Part shown: positions 16,657 to 24,737 of the stretch, in pieces | Numbering within the stretch: the stretch's first letter is position 1 | Layout: each line of letters opens with the position of its first letter | Source: Nonomuraea glycinis | GTDB lineage: Bacteria > Actinomycetota > Actinomycetes > Streptosporangiales > Streptosporangiaceae | Assembly (NCBI RefSeq): GCF_014646515.1 | Contig: NZ_BMNK01000025.1 | Coordinates: 38,741-102,740, forward strand | Direction: 5' to 3' | DNA: 64,000 nucleotides | The notes under the pieces: model-generated | The model's input: only the letters and a program-made list of their open reading frames with translations | What the model was told of the DNA's origin: nothing | The model's database searches: none | Program-made: the position numbers and the translations under genes

Positions 16657-17436
16657 ATGACGGAGCACCAGGACGAAAAACCGGTGGCTGCTCGCGAGCA
16701 GGACATCCAGGCGGTGAGCCGGACCGCACAGATCCTCGGACTGTTCGGTCCAGAGACTCCGGAGCTCTCCGTCGCGGAGACTACCCGCCGGCTCGGTCTG
16801 AACCGGACCACGGCGCACCGCTACTTCAGCTCGATGATCAGCTCCGGCCTGCTCGAACGCGTGGAGGACTCCGCACTCGTCCGTCCCGGACGGTCGATCC
16901 TGCAGCTCGGCAGCTTCACGCTGGGAAAGCAGCGCATCATGCAGATGGCGCCGGCCTACATGCGCGAGCTCTCGCTCGAGATAAAGATCAGCACCGTGCT
17001 GTCGCTGTGGGGCACCTCCGGCCCGGTAGTCTCGCTGGTGGAGGAGGCCGACCATCCCACCGTGGTGACAGTGCGCGTGGGCTCGCAGCTCGCCCTGGAC
17101 TCCTCGCAGGCCAAGGTCTTCCTGGCCTTCCTCCCCGACCAGTTCCACGCCGACCGACTCACCGGCAGCCTCCCCGAGCCCCAGCGCACCGAGACTCGCC
17201 GTCGTATCGAGGCGATCCGACAGGCCGGCATGAGCAGCTACGTCAACAACCGCGGCATCTGCGTCGTCGCGGCGCCGGTGTTCGCGGCGGCCGGGATCTG
17301 CGCCACGATCGCGGCCGTCGGCACCGAGCGGATGCTGCCGGAGGCGCTGGACTCCCGAGAGGCCACGGCGTTGAAGGCCGCCTGCAAGCGACTGACCAAG
17401 GAGATGGGCGGCACGTGGCCCGAGGCGACCGACTGA
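16657..17436 (+). CDS. IclR-family transcriptional regulator
   Basis: 259 aa. The N-terminal winged helix spans about residues 18-80 (AVSRTAQILGLF, LSVAETTRRLGLNRTTAHRYFSSMISSGLLER), followed by the GAF-like effector domain ending in SYVNNRGICVVAAPVFAAAGICATIAAVG. The ATG at 16657 follows a GGTGGGGG stretch; earlier GTG codons lie in the promoter region. It divides the leftward operon from the rightward transporter genes and probably controls both in response to the substrate. Confidence 0.9.
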   Translation: MTEHQDEKPVAAREQDIQAVSRTAQILGLFGPETPELSVAETTRRLGLNRTTAHRYFSSMISSGLLERVEDSALVRPGRSILQLGSFTLGKQRIMQMAPAYMRELSLEIKISTVLSLWGTSGPVVSLVEEADHPTVVTVRVGSQLALDSSQAKVFLAFLPDQFHADRLTGSLPEPQRTETRRRIEAIRQAGMSSYVNNRGICVVAAPVFAAAGICATIAAVGTERMLPEALDSREATALKAACKRLTKEMGGTWPEATD

Positions 17437-17492
17437 TCGCTGCCAGCACGACAACCGAGGCGCGGGCAGCCTGCGCTCGAACCAGGTGAGGA

Positions 17493-18290
17493 ATGACAGA
17501 CATGCCGACCAGTACCGACACCGACTGCGTGATCCGCTTGGACTCGCTGTCCATGCTCTACCCGACGAAGTCCGGCGGGACCGTCCAGGCTCTCGACGAC
17601 GTCTCCCTCAGCGTCCGAGCCGGTGAGTTCATCTCCATCGTCGGCCCCAGCGGTTGCGGCAAGAGCACGCTGCTGCGGATCATCATGGGCCTGTCCCGCC
17701 AGACCTCCGGACAGGTCACCTTCGGGCCGTCGGAGGACACCCACCGCAACCAGCTCGGGATGGTCTTCCAGCAGCCGCTGCTGCTGCCATGGCGCACCGT
17801 ACGGAAGAACCTGCTGACGTCGCCGGACCTTCACCACGCCCGGGACGCCGCGACCCAAGCGAAGGCCGACGAGTTGCTGGTGATGCTCGGCCTGGAGGAG
17901 TTCGGCGACCGGTACCCCAACGAGCTGTCCGGCGGGATGCAGCAGCGGGTCGGGATCGGCCGCGCCCTGATGCACGACCCGCGCATCCTGCTCATGGACG
18001 AGCCGTTCGGCGCCCTCGACGCGATGACCCGCGACCAGATGGGACTGGACCTGCTGAAGATCTGGGACCAGGACCGCAAGACCGTGCTGTTCGTGACGCA
18101 CAGCATCCCCGAGGCGGTGCTCCTCGCCGACCGCGTCGTGGTCATGACACCGCGACCCGGCCGGTTGGCGGACGTCGTCGAGGTCGCGCTCCCCCGACCG
18201 CGGCGGCTCGAGAACATCAACACGCCCGAGTTCGGCGAGATCGTCTTGAAGATTCGCAAGCTGCTCGACTCCGAGCACAGCGCCCACTAG
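17493..18290 (+). CDS. ABC transporter ATP-binding protein (SsuB/TauB-like)
   Basis: 265 aa. Walker A GPSGCGKST at 51-59, Q-loop VFQQPLLLPW, signature LSGGMQQR, Walker B ILLMDEPFGALD and H-loop VTHSI are all present. The Q-loop wording is that of the nitrate/sulfonate/taurine/thiamine-precursor importers. It energises the permease encoded 8 bp downstream. The cognate binding proteins are the two lipoproteins at 11463 and 13542, on the opposite strand. Confidence 0.95.
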   Translation: MTDMPTSTDTDCVIRLDSLSMLYPTKSGGTVQALDDVSLSVRAGEFISIVGPSGCGKSTLLRIIMGLSRQTSGQVTFGPSEDTHRNQLGMVFQQPLLLPWRTVRKNLLTSPDLHHARDAATQAKADELLVMLGLEEFGDRYPNELSGGMQQRVGIGRALMHDPRILLMDEPFGALDAMTRDQMGLDLLKIWDQDRKTVLFVTHSIPEAVLLADRVVVMTPRPGRLADVVEVALPRPRRLENINTPEFGEIVLKIRKLLDSEHSAH

Positions 18291-18298
18291 GAGACCTG

Positions 18299-19192
18299 AT
18301 GTCCACCAACACCAAGCGCCAGGCGGGCGCCCGAGAGGCACTCGCCGTCCCGGACGGCGAGACCGTACCGGTGGAGGCGCCCACGAGCTCGGACGCCCCG
18401 GTCCGACGCCGACGCCGCCGAGTACCGGAGATCACCTACAGCGTGCTGGTGTTCATCGGGCTGTTGGTGGTCTGGCAGGTCGTCGTGGAGATGTTCGACG
18501 TCTCCAACATCCTCGTCCCCGCGCCCTCGGCCGTCGCCGTCTCCCTGGTCGACGGCTTCCGGGACGGCAGCCTGGTGAGCCACTCGATCGTCACCATGAA
18601 GGAGATTCTGATCGGGTTCGGCATCGCGGTCGGCTCGGCGCTGGTCTCCGCGGTGCTCATCACCCAGTTCCGGACGGTGGAGCGCGTGCTCTTCCCGCTG
18701 CTCATCCTGACCCAGACCATCCCTAAGGTCGCCATGGCGCCTCTGCTGATCGTCTGGTTCGGCATCGGGATCAGCTCGAAGGTGCTGACCGTGGCCCTGA
18801 TCGCGTTCTTCCCCCTCCTCATCAACGCCGTCCTGGGATTCCGGTCCGCCGCCCACGAGCAGGTCGAGATGCTCCGGTCCTTCGGCGCGTCCCGCATGCA
18901 GGTCATGCGGCACCTGCAGATCCCGTCGGCGCTTCCGCACATCTTCGCGGGGCTGGAGGTCGCCGTCATCCTGTCCGTGACCGGCGCCGTGGTCGCGGAG
19001 TTCGTGGGCAGCTCAGAAGGTCTGGGCTACCTGATCCAGGCGAGCAACTTCACCCTGGACGTGGCCAGGACCTTCGCGGTGATCGTCGTGCTGTCGGCCG
19101 TCGGCATCGCCCTGCACGCGGTCGTCGTGCAGCTCGGCAAGTGGCTGGTCTTCTGGACCGCCACCCCCACCAACGCCGCCAGCGAGGTCTGA
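18299..19192 (+). CDS. ABC transporter permease (SsuC/TauC-like)
   Basis: 297 aa. After a hydrophilic N-terminus of about 45 residues ending in an Arg cluster, about six transmembrane helices follow. The EAA-loop segment is SAAHEQVEMLRSFGASRMQVMRHLQIPSALPHIFAGLEVAV. This is the BPD_transp_1 layout of sulfonate/taurine-type importers. The ATG at 18299 follows AGGAGACC. It works with the ATPase just upstream. The four-base gap to the aldolase suggests one transcript to 20721. Confidence 0.93.
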   Translation: MSTNTKRQAGAREALAVPDGETVPVEAPTSSDAPVRRRRRRVPEITYSVLVFIGLLVVWQVVVEMFDVSNILVPAPSAVAVSLVDGFRDGSLVSHSIVTMKEILIGFGIAVGSALVSAVLITQFRTVERVLFPLLILTQTIPKVAMAPLLIVWFGIGISSKVLTVALIAFFPLLINAVLGFRSAAHEQVEMLRSFGASRMQVMRHLQIPSALPHIFAGLEVAVILSVTGAVVAEFVGSSEGLGYLIQASNFTLDVARTFAVIVVLSAVGIALHAVVVQLGKWLVFWTATPTNAASEV

Positions 19193-19195
19193 TCC

Positions 19196-19966
19196 ATGAC
19201 ACGGGTACGCGACGGAATCAACGGCGGCACGCTCGGGACCTGGATCAAGCTTTCCAGCTCCGAGAGTGTCGAGATCATGGCCCACGCGGGCTTCGACTTC
19301 GTGGTCATCGACCTCGAGCACACGACAATGGACCTGGCCGCCGCCTCGACCCACATCGCGATGGCCCGCGCCCTCGGGGTGGACCCGCTCGTCAGGGTGC
19401 CTGACCACGGCCTCAGCGTGATCCAGCGGGTCCTGGACGCCGGCGCGGCCGGTGTGGTCGTGCCGCACGTCGACACGGTTCAGCAGGCCCGGGCGGTCGT
19501 GCGGGCCACCTGCTTCCCGCCGCGCGGCGACCGCGGGTCCGGCGGCACCAGTCGAGCGGGTCGCTGGGGGCAGCTGCCACGGGCGGACTACCTCGAGTAC
19601 GGCAACGAGCAGGCCCTGTGCGTCGTCCAGCTCGAGAGCGAGGTGGCGATCAGGAACACGAGGGAGATCCTGGCCCTCGACGGCATCGATGCCGCGTTCG
19701 TCGGGACGGCCGACCTCTCGATGTCGATGGGCGTCGCGGCGGGAAGCGACGAGGTGGACCGGCTCGTCGCGTCCGCGCTGGCGGCTGCCGCCGCGGCAGG
19801 TGTTCCCATCGGCACCGCGTCCGCCACGAGTGACCAGGCCCGGGCCGCGCTGGCCCGGGGCTACGACTACGTGGTGGTCAGCAACGACACCTCGATCCTC
19901 GCCAGCGGAGGCCGGACGATCGTGAACGCACTGAAAGCGCCCGTCGCCGAGCGAGTCGCCCGATGA
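19196..19966 (+). CDS. HpcH/HpaI-family class II aldolase
   Basis: 256 aa. Family signatures: GTWIKLSSSESVEIMAHAGFDFVVIDLEHTTMD, LVRVPDHGLSVIQRVLDAGAAGVVVPHV and the metal-binding Glu in VVQLESEVAIRN, with AAFVGTADLSMSMG after it. These enzymes cleave 4-hydroxy-2-oxo acids to pyruvate and an aldehyde, usually at the end of aromatic or sugar-acid breakdown. The aldehyde could feed the aldehyde dehydrogenase of the opposite operon. Confidence 0.9.
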   Translation: MTRVRDGINGGTLGTWIKLSSSESVEIMAHAGFDFVVIDLEHTTMDLAAASTHIAMARALGVDPLVRVPDHGLSVIQRVLDAGAAGVVVPHVDTVQQARAVVRATCFPPRGDRGSGGTSRAGRWGQLPRADYLEYGNEQALCVVQLESEVAIRNTREILALDGIDAAFVGTADLSMSMGVAAGSDEVDRLVASALAAAAAAGVPIGTASATSDQARAALARGYDYVVVSNDTSILASGGRTIVNALKAPVAERVAR

Positions 19967-20721
19967 GCGCGCCACGTGTCGCCATCGTGACGGGCTCGAG
20001 CTCCGGGATCGGAGAAGGGATCGCCCGCGCGCTCGCGGCCGACGGCTTCACCGTCGTGGTGAACTCGGCCACCTCGGTCGACGCCGGTGAGCGGCTCGCG
20101 GCCCAGCTCCCGGGGGCGAGCTACGTCCAGGCCGACATAGCCGATCCCTCCGACGCCGTGCGCCTGGTGGAGACGGCCGTGGAGCGGCACGGCCGGCTCG
20201 ACCTGCTGGTGAACAACGCCGGGGTGTCGCGACCCGTCCCTCACGCCGACCTGGATGCGATCACCGCTGACGACTGGCACCGGATCCTCGGCGTCAACGT
20301 CGTCGGGACGTGGCAGGTCTCCGTCGCCGCCGTGAAGGTCATGGAGCCCGGCGGCCAGATCGTCAACATCACCTCGGTGGGCGGCTCGCGCCCCCTCGGC
20401 AGCTCGATCCCCTACTCCGTCAGTAAGGCCGCGCTCGACCACCTGACGAGGCTGCTGGCCAAGGCCGTGGGTCCGGACGTCCGGGTGAACGCGATCGCCC
20501 CGGGGCCGCTCCAGACCCGACTGACCTCGGCCAGCCTCGCCACGCGGGCGGCGCGCACCGGGGCAATGACACCGCTGGGCCGGCTCGGGCAGCCATCCGA
20601 CGTCGCAGCGATGGTCCTGGCGCTCATCAAGGTCCCCTTCGTCACCGGTGAGGTGATCAACGTCGATGGCGGCATCAACCTCGTCACCCACATGGACGCG
20701 CCTCGCAACGACGACGGCTGA
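19963..20721 (+). CDS. Short-chain dehydrogenase/reductase of the catabolic island
   Basis: 252 aa. TGSSSGIG at 10-17, NNAG, the Ser of NITSVGG, YSVSK, and the C-terminal VDGGINLV of classical SDRs (FabG-like). The ATG overlaps the aldolase stop (ATGA). It is the last gene of the rightward arm and is convergent with TetR. Likely NAD(P)-dependent oxidation or reduction of a hydroxyl/keto group on a pathway intermediate. Confidence 0.92.
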   Translation: MSAPRVAIVTGSSSGIGEGIARALAADGFTVVVNSATSVDAGERLAAQLPGASYVQADIADPSDAVRLVETAVERHGRLDLLVNNAGVSRPVPHADLDAITADDWHRILGVNVVGTWQVSVAAVKVMEPGGQIVNITSVGGSRPLGSSIPYSVSKAALDHLTRLLAKAVGPDVRVNAIAPGPLQTRLTSASLATRAARTGAMTPLGRLGQPSDVAAMVLALIKVPFVTGEVINVDGGINLVTHMDAPRNDDG

Positions 20722-20730
20722 TCCGTCCCG

Positions 20731-20763
20731 GCCCTGCGCTCGGCAATGATCTGGAGCGCGGGC
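20731..20763. terminator. Hairpin between convergent SDR and TetR genes
   Basis: GCCCTGCGCTC at 20731-20741 pairs with GAGCGCGGGC at 20754-20763 with one bulged T and a 12-base loop. It occupies most of the 47-bp gap between the two convergent stops. There is no T-tract. Confidence 0.5.
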
Positions 20764-20768
20764 GGCCC

Positions 20769-21377
20769 TCAGCAGGGTGGCCAGTTGCGCAGGGCGGCGT
20801 CGGCCATGTCCTGGAGTTCGTCGCGGCCGACGCCGCCGGCGGCCTGCACGGCGATGCCGTAGGCCAAGGCGGTGACGTAGCGGGCGAGCAGTGCTGGGTT
20901 GGTCTCCGGCGGCAGGTCACCGTCATCGACGGCTCGTTCGAACCGTTCTCGGATGCGGGAGAAGCCGTTGTCGCGCCACGCGATGAGGAGGTCGCGGGCT
21001 CCACGGCTGGAGTCGCCGGTGGCCAGGGCGCCCTGGACGCCCAGGCACCCGTTGGGGCCGGTCGGTCGGGCGGTGGTGCGGACGGTGCCGGCGAAGATCG
21101 CGGTGACGACGCCGAGGGCGGTCGGCTCGTCCAAGGCTCGGCCCAGGTAGGCGCTCGGGCCCTCGGTATAGCGCTCCAGGGCCTTACGGAAGAGCTCCTC
21201 CTTGTTGCCGAAGGTGGCGTACATGCTGGTGGTGGAGATGCCCATCGCGTCGGTCAGGTTGGCCAGACTGGCCCCCTCGTAGCCCTGCTCCCAGAACACC
21301 AGCAGGGCGCGCTCGAGAGCCTCGTCGGCGTCGAATCCCCGTGGTCGGCCGATCGGGCGGCGCTGCCTGGCTTCCAC
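20769..21377 (-). CDS. TetR-family transcriptional regulator
   Basis: 202 aa. The N-terminal helix-turn-helix is clear: FDADEALERALLVFWEQGYEGASLANLTDAMGISTTSMYATFGNKEELFRKAL (about residues 14-66). The ligand-binding part contains RPTGPNGCLGVQGAL, a pattern of regulators tied to oxidoreductase genes. The start is a GTG at 21377. A 22-bp palindrome begins 17 bp upstream of it and recurs twice before the SDR gene near 6661. Autoregulation and control of that remote SDR are therefore likely. Confidence 0.92.
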   Translation of the reverse strand: MEARQRRPIGRPRGFDADEALERALLVFWEQGYEGASLANLTDAMGISTTSMYATFGNKEELFRKALERYTEGPSAYLGRALDEPTALGVVTAIFAGTVRTTARPTGPNGCLGVQGALATGDSSRGARDLLIAWRDNGFSRIRERFERAVDDGDLPPETNPALLARYVTALAYGIAVQAAGGVGRDELQDMADAALRNWPPC

Positions 21378-21393
21378 CCCCGCAGTCTAACCC

Positions 21394-21415
21394 TTCTGCA
21401 GCGATCGATGCAGAA
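21394..21415. promoter_or_regulatory. TetR-type operator upstream of the TetR gene (site 3)
   Basis: A 22-bp near-perfect palindrome with arms TTCTGCA and TGCAGAA around CGATCG. Only one symmetric base pair deviates. Its core and arm layout match the sites at 6722-6743 and 6759-6780 (consensus arms TTCYGCA). Its placement just upstream of the start is typical of autorepression. Confidence 0.75.
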
Positions 21416-21437
21416 AATGTCACCTCCGGCTTCTGTA

Positions 21438-21803
21438 TCAGGGGCGAGGGGTGACGAATTCGGGCTGGTCGAGCAGGCGGAGCCAGCTTCCGTCGGGCTG
21501 GCGCCTGACCACCTGCGCGCGGGCGCCCGCGTTGTCCTTCGGCGGGGTCGAGGTGAGCGCGATGTCGCCGCTGATCAGGGTGGGCAGCGGTTGCTCCTGC
21601 TCGAAGTGGGGCCGATTGGCCAGCACCTTCTCCCACAGGGCGCGGATCGCCTCCCGGCCCACCGTCCGGCCGCCGGGCGGGTAGGCCAGCACCGCGTCCT
21701 CCTCGTACAGTGCGGCGACGCCGGCCGCGTCGCCGGCGTTGGAGCGTTCGACGAACAGGCGGGTGATGTCCTCCGGCCGCATGGCCTTCGCGTACTCGGT
21801 CAT
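21438..21803 (-). CDS. SnoaL-like / NTF2-fold protein
   Basis: 121 aa single-domain protein of the ketosteroid-isomerase-like superfamily: DITRLFVERSNAGDAAGVAALYEEDAVLAYPPGGRTVGREAIRALWEKVLA is the usual first half. The ATG at 21803 has GGAG seven bases upstream, which is better than the in-frame TTG at 21815. It is divergent from a LysR regulator with an 89-bp shared promoter, so that regulator probably controls it. The function is unknown. Confidence 0.8.
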   Translation of the reverse strand: MTEYAKAMRPEDITRLFVERSNAGDAAGVAALYEEDAVLAYPPGGRTVGREAIRALWEKVLANRPHFEQEQPLPTLISGDIALTSTPPKDNAGARAQVVRRQPDGSWLRLLDQPEFVTPRP

Positions 21804-21865
21804 GAGTTTCTCCAATCGTCCGGCCTCCAGGTTCGCGCCCCGGGCATCAGAAGTCCAACAGATGG

Positions 21866-21876
21866 TTCTACTAGAA
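21866..21876. promoter_or_regulatory. Short palindrome in the LysR/SnoaL divergent promoter
   Basis: TTCTACTAGAA is an 11-bp palindrome around a central C, within the longer quasi-symmetric GGTTCTACTAGAAACT. It is 16 bp upstream of the LysR start and 62 bp upstream of the SnoaL-like gene. LysR-type regulators bind T-N11-A dyads in just this position. Confidence 0.4.
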
Positions 21877-21892
21877 ACTACAATTGCCAGTT

Positions 21893-22801
21893 ATGGATCT
21901 GAGGCAGCTCGAATACTTCGTCGCCGTCGCCGAGGAGCGCAACTTCACCCGGGCGGCCGAGCGCGTGCACATCAGCCAGTCCGGAGTCAGCGCCCAGATC
22001 CGCCAGCTCGAACGCGAGCTCGGCGCGGAGCTGTTCGACCGCTCGGCACGCACCGCCACCCTCACCGTCGCGGGCAAGGCCGCCCTCGAACACGCCCGCG
22101 CCGCGCTCGCCGCCGCCGTCGCGGTCGGCCGGTCCGTGGGCGAGGTGACCGGCCTGATCCGAGGCCGGCTCACCGTCGGGATGGTCACCGGCTGTACGAT
22201 CACGCCGCTGTTCGACGCCCTGGCCGCCTTTCACCGGGCGCATCCCGGCGTGGAGCTCTCGCTGCAGGAGGACAACTCCGACCGCCTGATCGACGGGGTC
22301 CGCGCCGCCACCGTCGACCTGGCCCTCGTCGGCACCGCGACCGCCACCCCCGACGGCCTGGACGCGCTGACCATCATCAGCGAGCGGCTCGTCGCGGCGG
22401 TCCCCCGCGGGCATCCTCTGGCGACCCGGCGGCACCTCCGCCTGCGAGACCTGGCCGGCCACCCGATCGTGTGCATGCCGCCGGGCACCGGCCTGCGCAC
22501 CGTGTTCGACCAGGCGTGCGCGGCGCGGCACGTGCAGCCGGTGGTCGCGCTGCAGGCCAGCGCCGCCGACGCCATCGCCGACCTGGCCGCCCGAGGGCTC
22601 GCCGTCGCCATCCTCAGCGAGTCGATGGCCGCCCGCTACGACGACCGGCTCACCGCCCTGACCATCGACGACGTCGACGCGCCCGCCCTGCTCGCCCTGG
22701 TCTGGAAGGGCACGCACAACCCCGCCCTGCGCGAACTGCTCGCGCACAGCCGGCAGGCGTTCGGCCCGCTCGGCTCGGCGGCGGCGGATGTGCCGAGGTA
22801 G
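21893..22801 (+). CDS. LysR-family transcriptional regulator
   Basis: 302 aa. N-terminal winged helix MDLRQLEYFVAVAEERNFTRAAERVHISQSGVSAQIRQLERELGAELFDR (residues 1-50), then the two-lobed substrate-binding domain starting at GRLTVGMV. The ATG at 21893 matches the family's usual first residues. Likely activator or repressor of the divergent SnoaL-like gene and of itself. The effector is unknown. Confidence 0.93.
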   Translation: MDLRQLEYFVAVAEERNFTRAAERVHISQSGVSAQIRQLERELGAELFDRSARTATLTVAGKAALEHARAALAAAVAVGRSVGEVTGLIRGRLTVGMVTGCTITPLFDALAAFHRAHPGVELSLQEDNSDRLIDGVRAATVDLALVGTATATPDGLDALTIISERLVAAVPRGHPLATRRHLRLRDLAGHPIVCMPPGTGLRTVFDQACAARHVQPVVALQASAADAIADLAARGLAVAILSESMAARYDDRLTALTIDDVDAPALLALVWKGTHNPALRELLAHSRQAFGPLGSAAADVPR

Positions 22802-22848
22802 CCGGTGACGACCGCACCGTGGGGTGGGCGGCTTCCTGCGGCGGGACC

Positions 22849-23370
22849 TCAGCCCTTGACGGCCTCCGCGATCCGCTGGGCGGCCTGGGCGGGCGTGAGG
22901 TGCGTGGTGTCGATGACCTCGGCCTCGGCGTGGAGCCAGGTGCGGGCCGCCTCGGCGTAGGGCTCAAGGTATTTGAGGCGGAATGGGGAGGGGCCAAGGA
23001 GAGTGTCCCCCTCGATGCGCCCGCGGAGGGTGTCCTGGTCGGCGTGGAGGACGAAGTGCCGTACCGGGATGCCATGGTGGGCGAGGCCGGTGCTGATCTC
23101 GCGCCAGTACCGCTCGACCAGGACGGTCATGGGGATCACCAGGGTGCCGCCGGTGTAGTCGAGCACGTGGCGGGCGGTCTCGACGACGAGCGGCCGCCAC
23201 GGCGGCCAGTGCTGGAAGTTGTCCGTCGCCGGCAACCCGGGCGTGATGTCCATGAGCGTCACGCCGACCTTCTCGGCGTCGAACACCCGTGAATCCGGAA
23301 GCAGTCGCTGCACCAGCGGGCTGGTCGTCGTTTTGCCCGCGCCGTGGGTGCCGTTGAGCCATACGATCAT
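22849..23370 (-). CDS. TmrB-like P-loop ATP-binding protein
   Basis: 173 aa. It opens with MIVWLNGTHGAGKTTT, a Walker A at residues 7-14, in the same arrangement as the tunicamycin-resistance ATPase TmrB and related small kinases. DAEKVG and VLHADQDTLRGRI follow, the latter like the LID region of nucleotide kinases. It may be a kinase or a drug-sequestering ATP-binding protein. The ATG has no Shine-Dalgarno; TAGCGT eight bases upstream could be the -10 of a leaderless transcript. Confidence 0.78.
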   Translation of the reverse strand: MIVWLNGTHGAGKTTTSPLVQRLLPDSRVFDAEKVGVTLMDITPGLPATDNFQHWPPWRPLVVETARHVLDYTGGTLVIPMTVLVERYWREISTGLAHHGIPVRHFVLHADQDTLRGRIEGDTLLGPSPFRLKYLEPYAEAARTWLHAEAEVIDTTHLTPAQAAQRIAEAVKG

Positions 23371-23381
23371 GGGAGGTAACG

Positions 23382-23597
23382 CTAACGCCGTGCGGGCCGC
23401 GGGAGATCCGGATCCGTCCATTCCCCGACGCGCTGGGCCAAGCCGTTCAGGATGAGGGCCGGCCCGGCCTCGAACGCCGATTCGTGATCGATCGGCGGAA
23501 GGTCGGCCGCCTGGTCCGCGCTGTCGCCGAGGTCGGCGTCCGCCGCCGGCAGGCAGGAGGGCAGCCGTACATGACCTGCTCGGGACGCGCGGCGACA
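23382..23597 (-). pseudogene. Truncated remnant of a TetR-type regulator (C-terminal end)
   Basis: Reading leftward from 23597 gives an uninterrupted 71-residue frame ending at TAG (23384-23382). It has no start codon of its own and no DNA-binding domain. Segments HVRLPSCLP, DQAADLPPID and AFEAGPALILNGLAQRV are very like the last helices of TetR-family effector domains. The frame begins directly after the stop codon of the WYL regulator and in the same frame, so the 5' part was probably lost when the two genes were joined. Probably non-functional. Confidence 0.6.
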
Positions 23598-24560
23598 CTA
23601 GCCGTCCTGGGCGGCCGCGGCCGTGTAGCGCCGTGCCAGGTCGCGCAGGAAGGTGCGCAGCTCGGGCGGTTCGAGCACCTCGAAGGGGATCTCAAGGGTG
23701 CTCAGGAACGCGGCCAGGTTGTGGAACGACTCGCCGCCGGTCTCCAGCACGCAGGCCTGCTCGCCGTCGGCGCGCAGCAGGCCGGCCGCCGGGGGCAGCC
23801 GCTCGAAGAGCGTCTCGTACGGCTCGTGCAGTCGTACGAGAGCCGGGTGCCGGTAGGCGGTCGAGCCCGCGCCGCGTACGACGTGGGCCGCGGCGTCGCC
23901 GCCCGGGGGCTCGCGCGGGGTGAAACGGGGGCCGTTCGGCGTGCGAGGGGTGATGCGGTCGGCGCGGAAGGTCCGCCAGTCGTCGCGGTCGGTGTCCCAG
24001 GCGAGCAGATACCACCGGCGGCCGGTGTAGACGAGCCGGTGCGGCTCTGCTGAGCGCGTGGTGATCGCCCCGTCGTGATTCTGGTAGTCGAAGCGCAGCC
24101 CCTCGTGGTCGCGGACGGCGGCGGCGATCACCGTCAGGGTCCCGGCGTCCACCATGGGGCCGCGGCCGGCGACCGACAGCGTGGCGGCCCGTACCGCCTC
24201 GATGCGGTGCCGCAGGCGGGCCGGCAGCATCTGCTGGAGCTTGGTGAGGGCGCGCAGCGAGGTCTCCTCGATGCCGGTCACGGTGCCGCCGGCGGCGGCG
24301 TGCAGGCTGACGGCCACCGCGACGGCCTCCTCGTCGTCGAGCAGCAGCGGAGGCAGCGCCGCACCCGCTCCGAGCCGGTAGCCGCCCGCCGTTCCCGTGA
24401 CCGAGTGGATCTCGTAGCCCATGCCGCGCAGCCGTTCGATGTCGTTGCGCACCGTCCTGGTGGTGACATCGAGCCGGTCGGCCAGCTCGCGCCCGGGCCA
24501 GTCGGGGCGGGCTTGGAACAGTGAGAGCAGGCGCAGCAGGCGGACCGAGGTTTCCAGCAT
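23598..24560 (-). CDS. WYL-domain transcriptional regulator (DeoR-type HTH, YafY-like)
   Basis: 320 aa. N-terminal HTH: LLRLLSLFQARPDWPGRELADRLDVTTRTVRNDIERLRGMGYEI. Then the WYL core: LRFDYQNHDG, EPHRLVYTGRRWYLLAWDTDRDDWRTFRADRI. WYL domains sense nucleic-acid or small-molecule ligands and often repress neighbours. The ATG at 24560 is the usual family start. It is divergent from the PKS operon with 177 bp between them, so it is the only local candidate regulator of that pathway. Confidence 0.9.
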   Translation of the reverse strand: MLETSVRLLRLLSLFQARPDWPGRELADRLDVTTRTVRNDIERLRGMGYEIHSVTGTAGGYRLGAGAALPPLLLDDEEAVAVAVSLHAAAGGTVTGIEETSLRALTKLQQMLPARLRHRIEAVRAATLSVAGRGPMVDAGTLTVIAAAVRDHEGLRFDYQNHDGAITTRSAEPHRLVYTGRRWYLLAWDTDRDDWRTFRADRITPRTPNGPRFTPREPPGGDAAAHVVRGAGSTAYRHPALVRLHEPYETLFERLPPAAGLLRADGEQACVLETGGESFHNLAAFLSTLEIPFEVLEPPELRTFLRDLARRYTAAAAQDG

Positions 24561-24651
24561 CGTCCAAGGATGCCGGACGAACCGGCGGCCATCCGCCGCG
24601 CGCGTACGGGTCCCAGCTCCGCCACACCATCCCTTAACGGGAGGCAACACC

Positions 24652-24702
24652 GTGACTCTGGCGGAACACGAACAGTTGCTATCTAGTCACACACGGCTGT
24701 GA
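24652..24702 (+). CDS. Possible 16-residue leader peptide before the PKS gene
   Basis: GTG at 24652 follows GGGAGG (24639-24644) with a seven-base spacer, the best Shine-Dalgarno in this intergenic region. The short frame encodes MTLAEHEQLLSSHTRL and ends in TGA at 24700-24702. That stop overlaps an ATG (24702) which is in frame with the PKS, 12 codons before the preferred PKS start. The arrangement allows translational coupling. It could also be a chance frame. Confidence 0.35.
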   Translation: MTLAEHEQLLSSHTRL

Positions 24703-24737
24703 TGCCATGGGGCACAGGCGACCAGAAGGGTGACGGG

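Noticed and set aside
6781..20768. Mobile element origin for the catabolic island
   Set aside because: No integrase, transposase, tRNA or clear terminal repeats are visible; insertion is left as an inference only.
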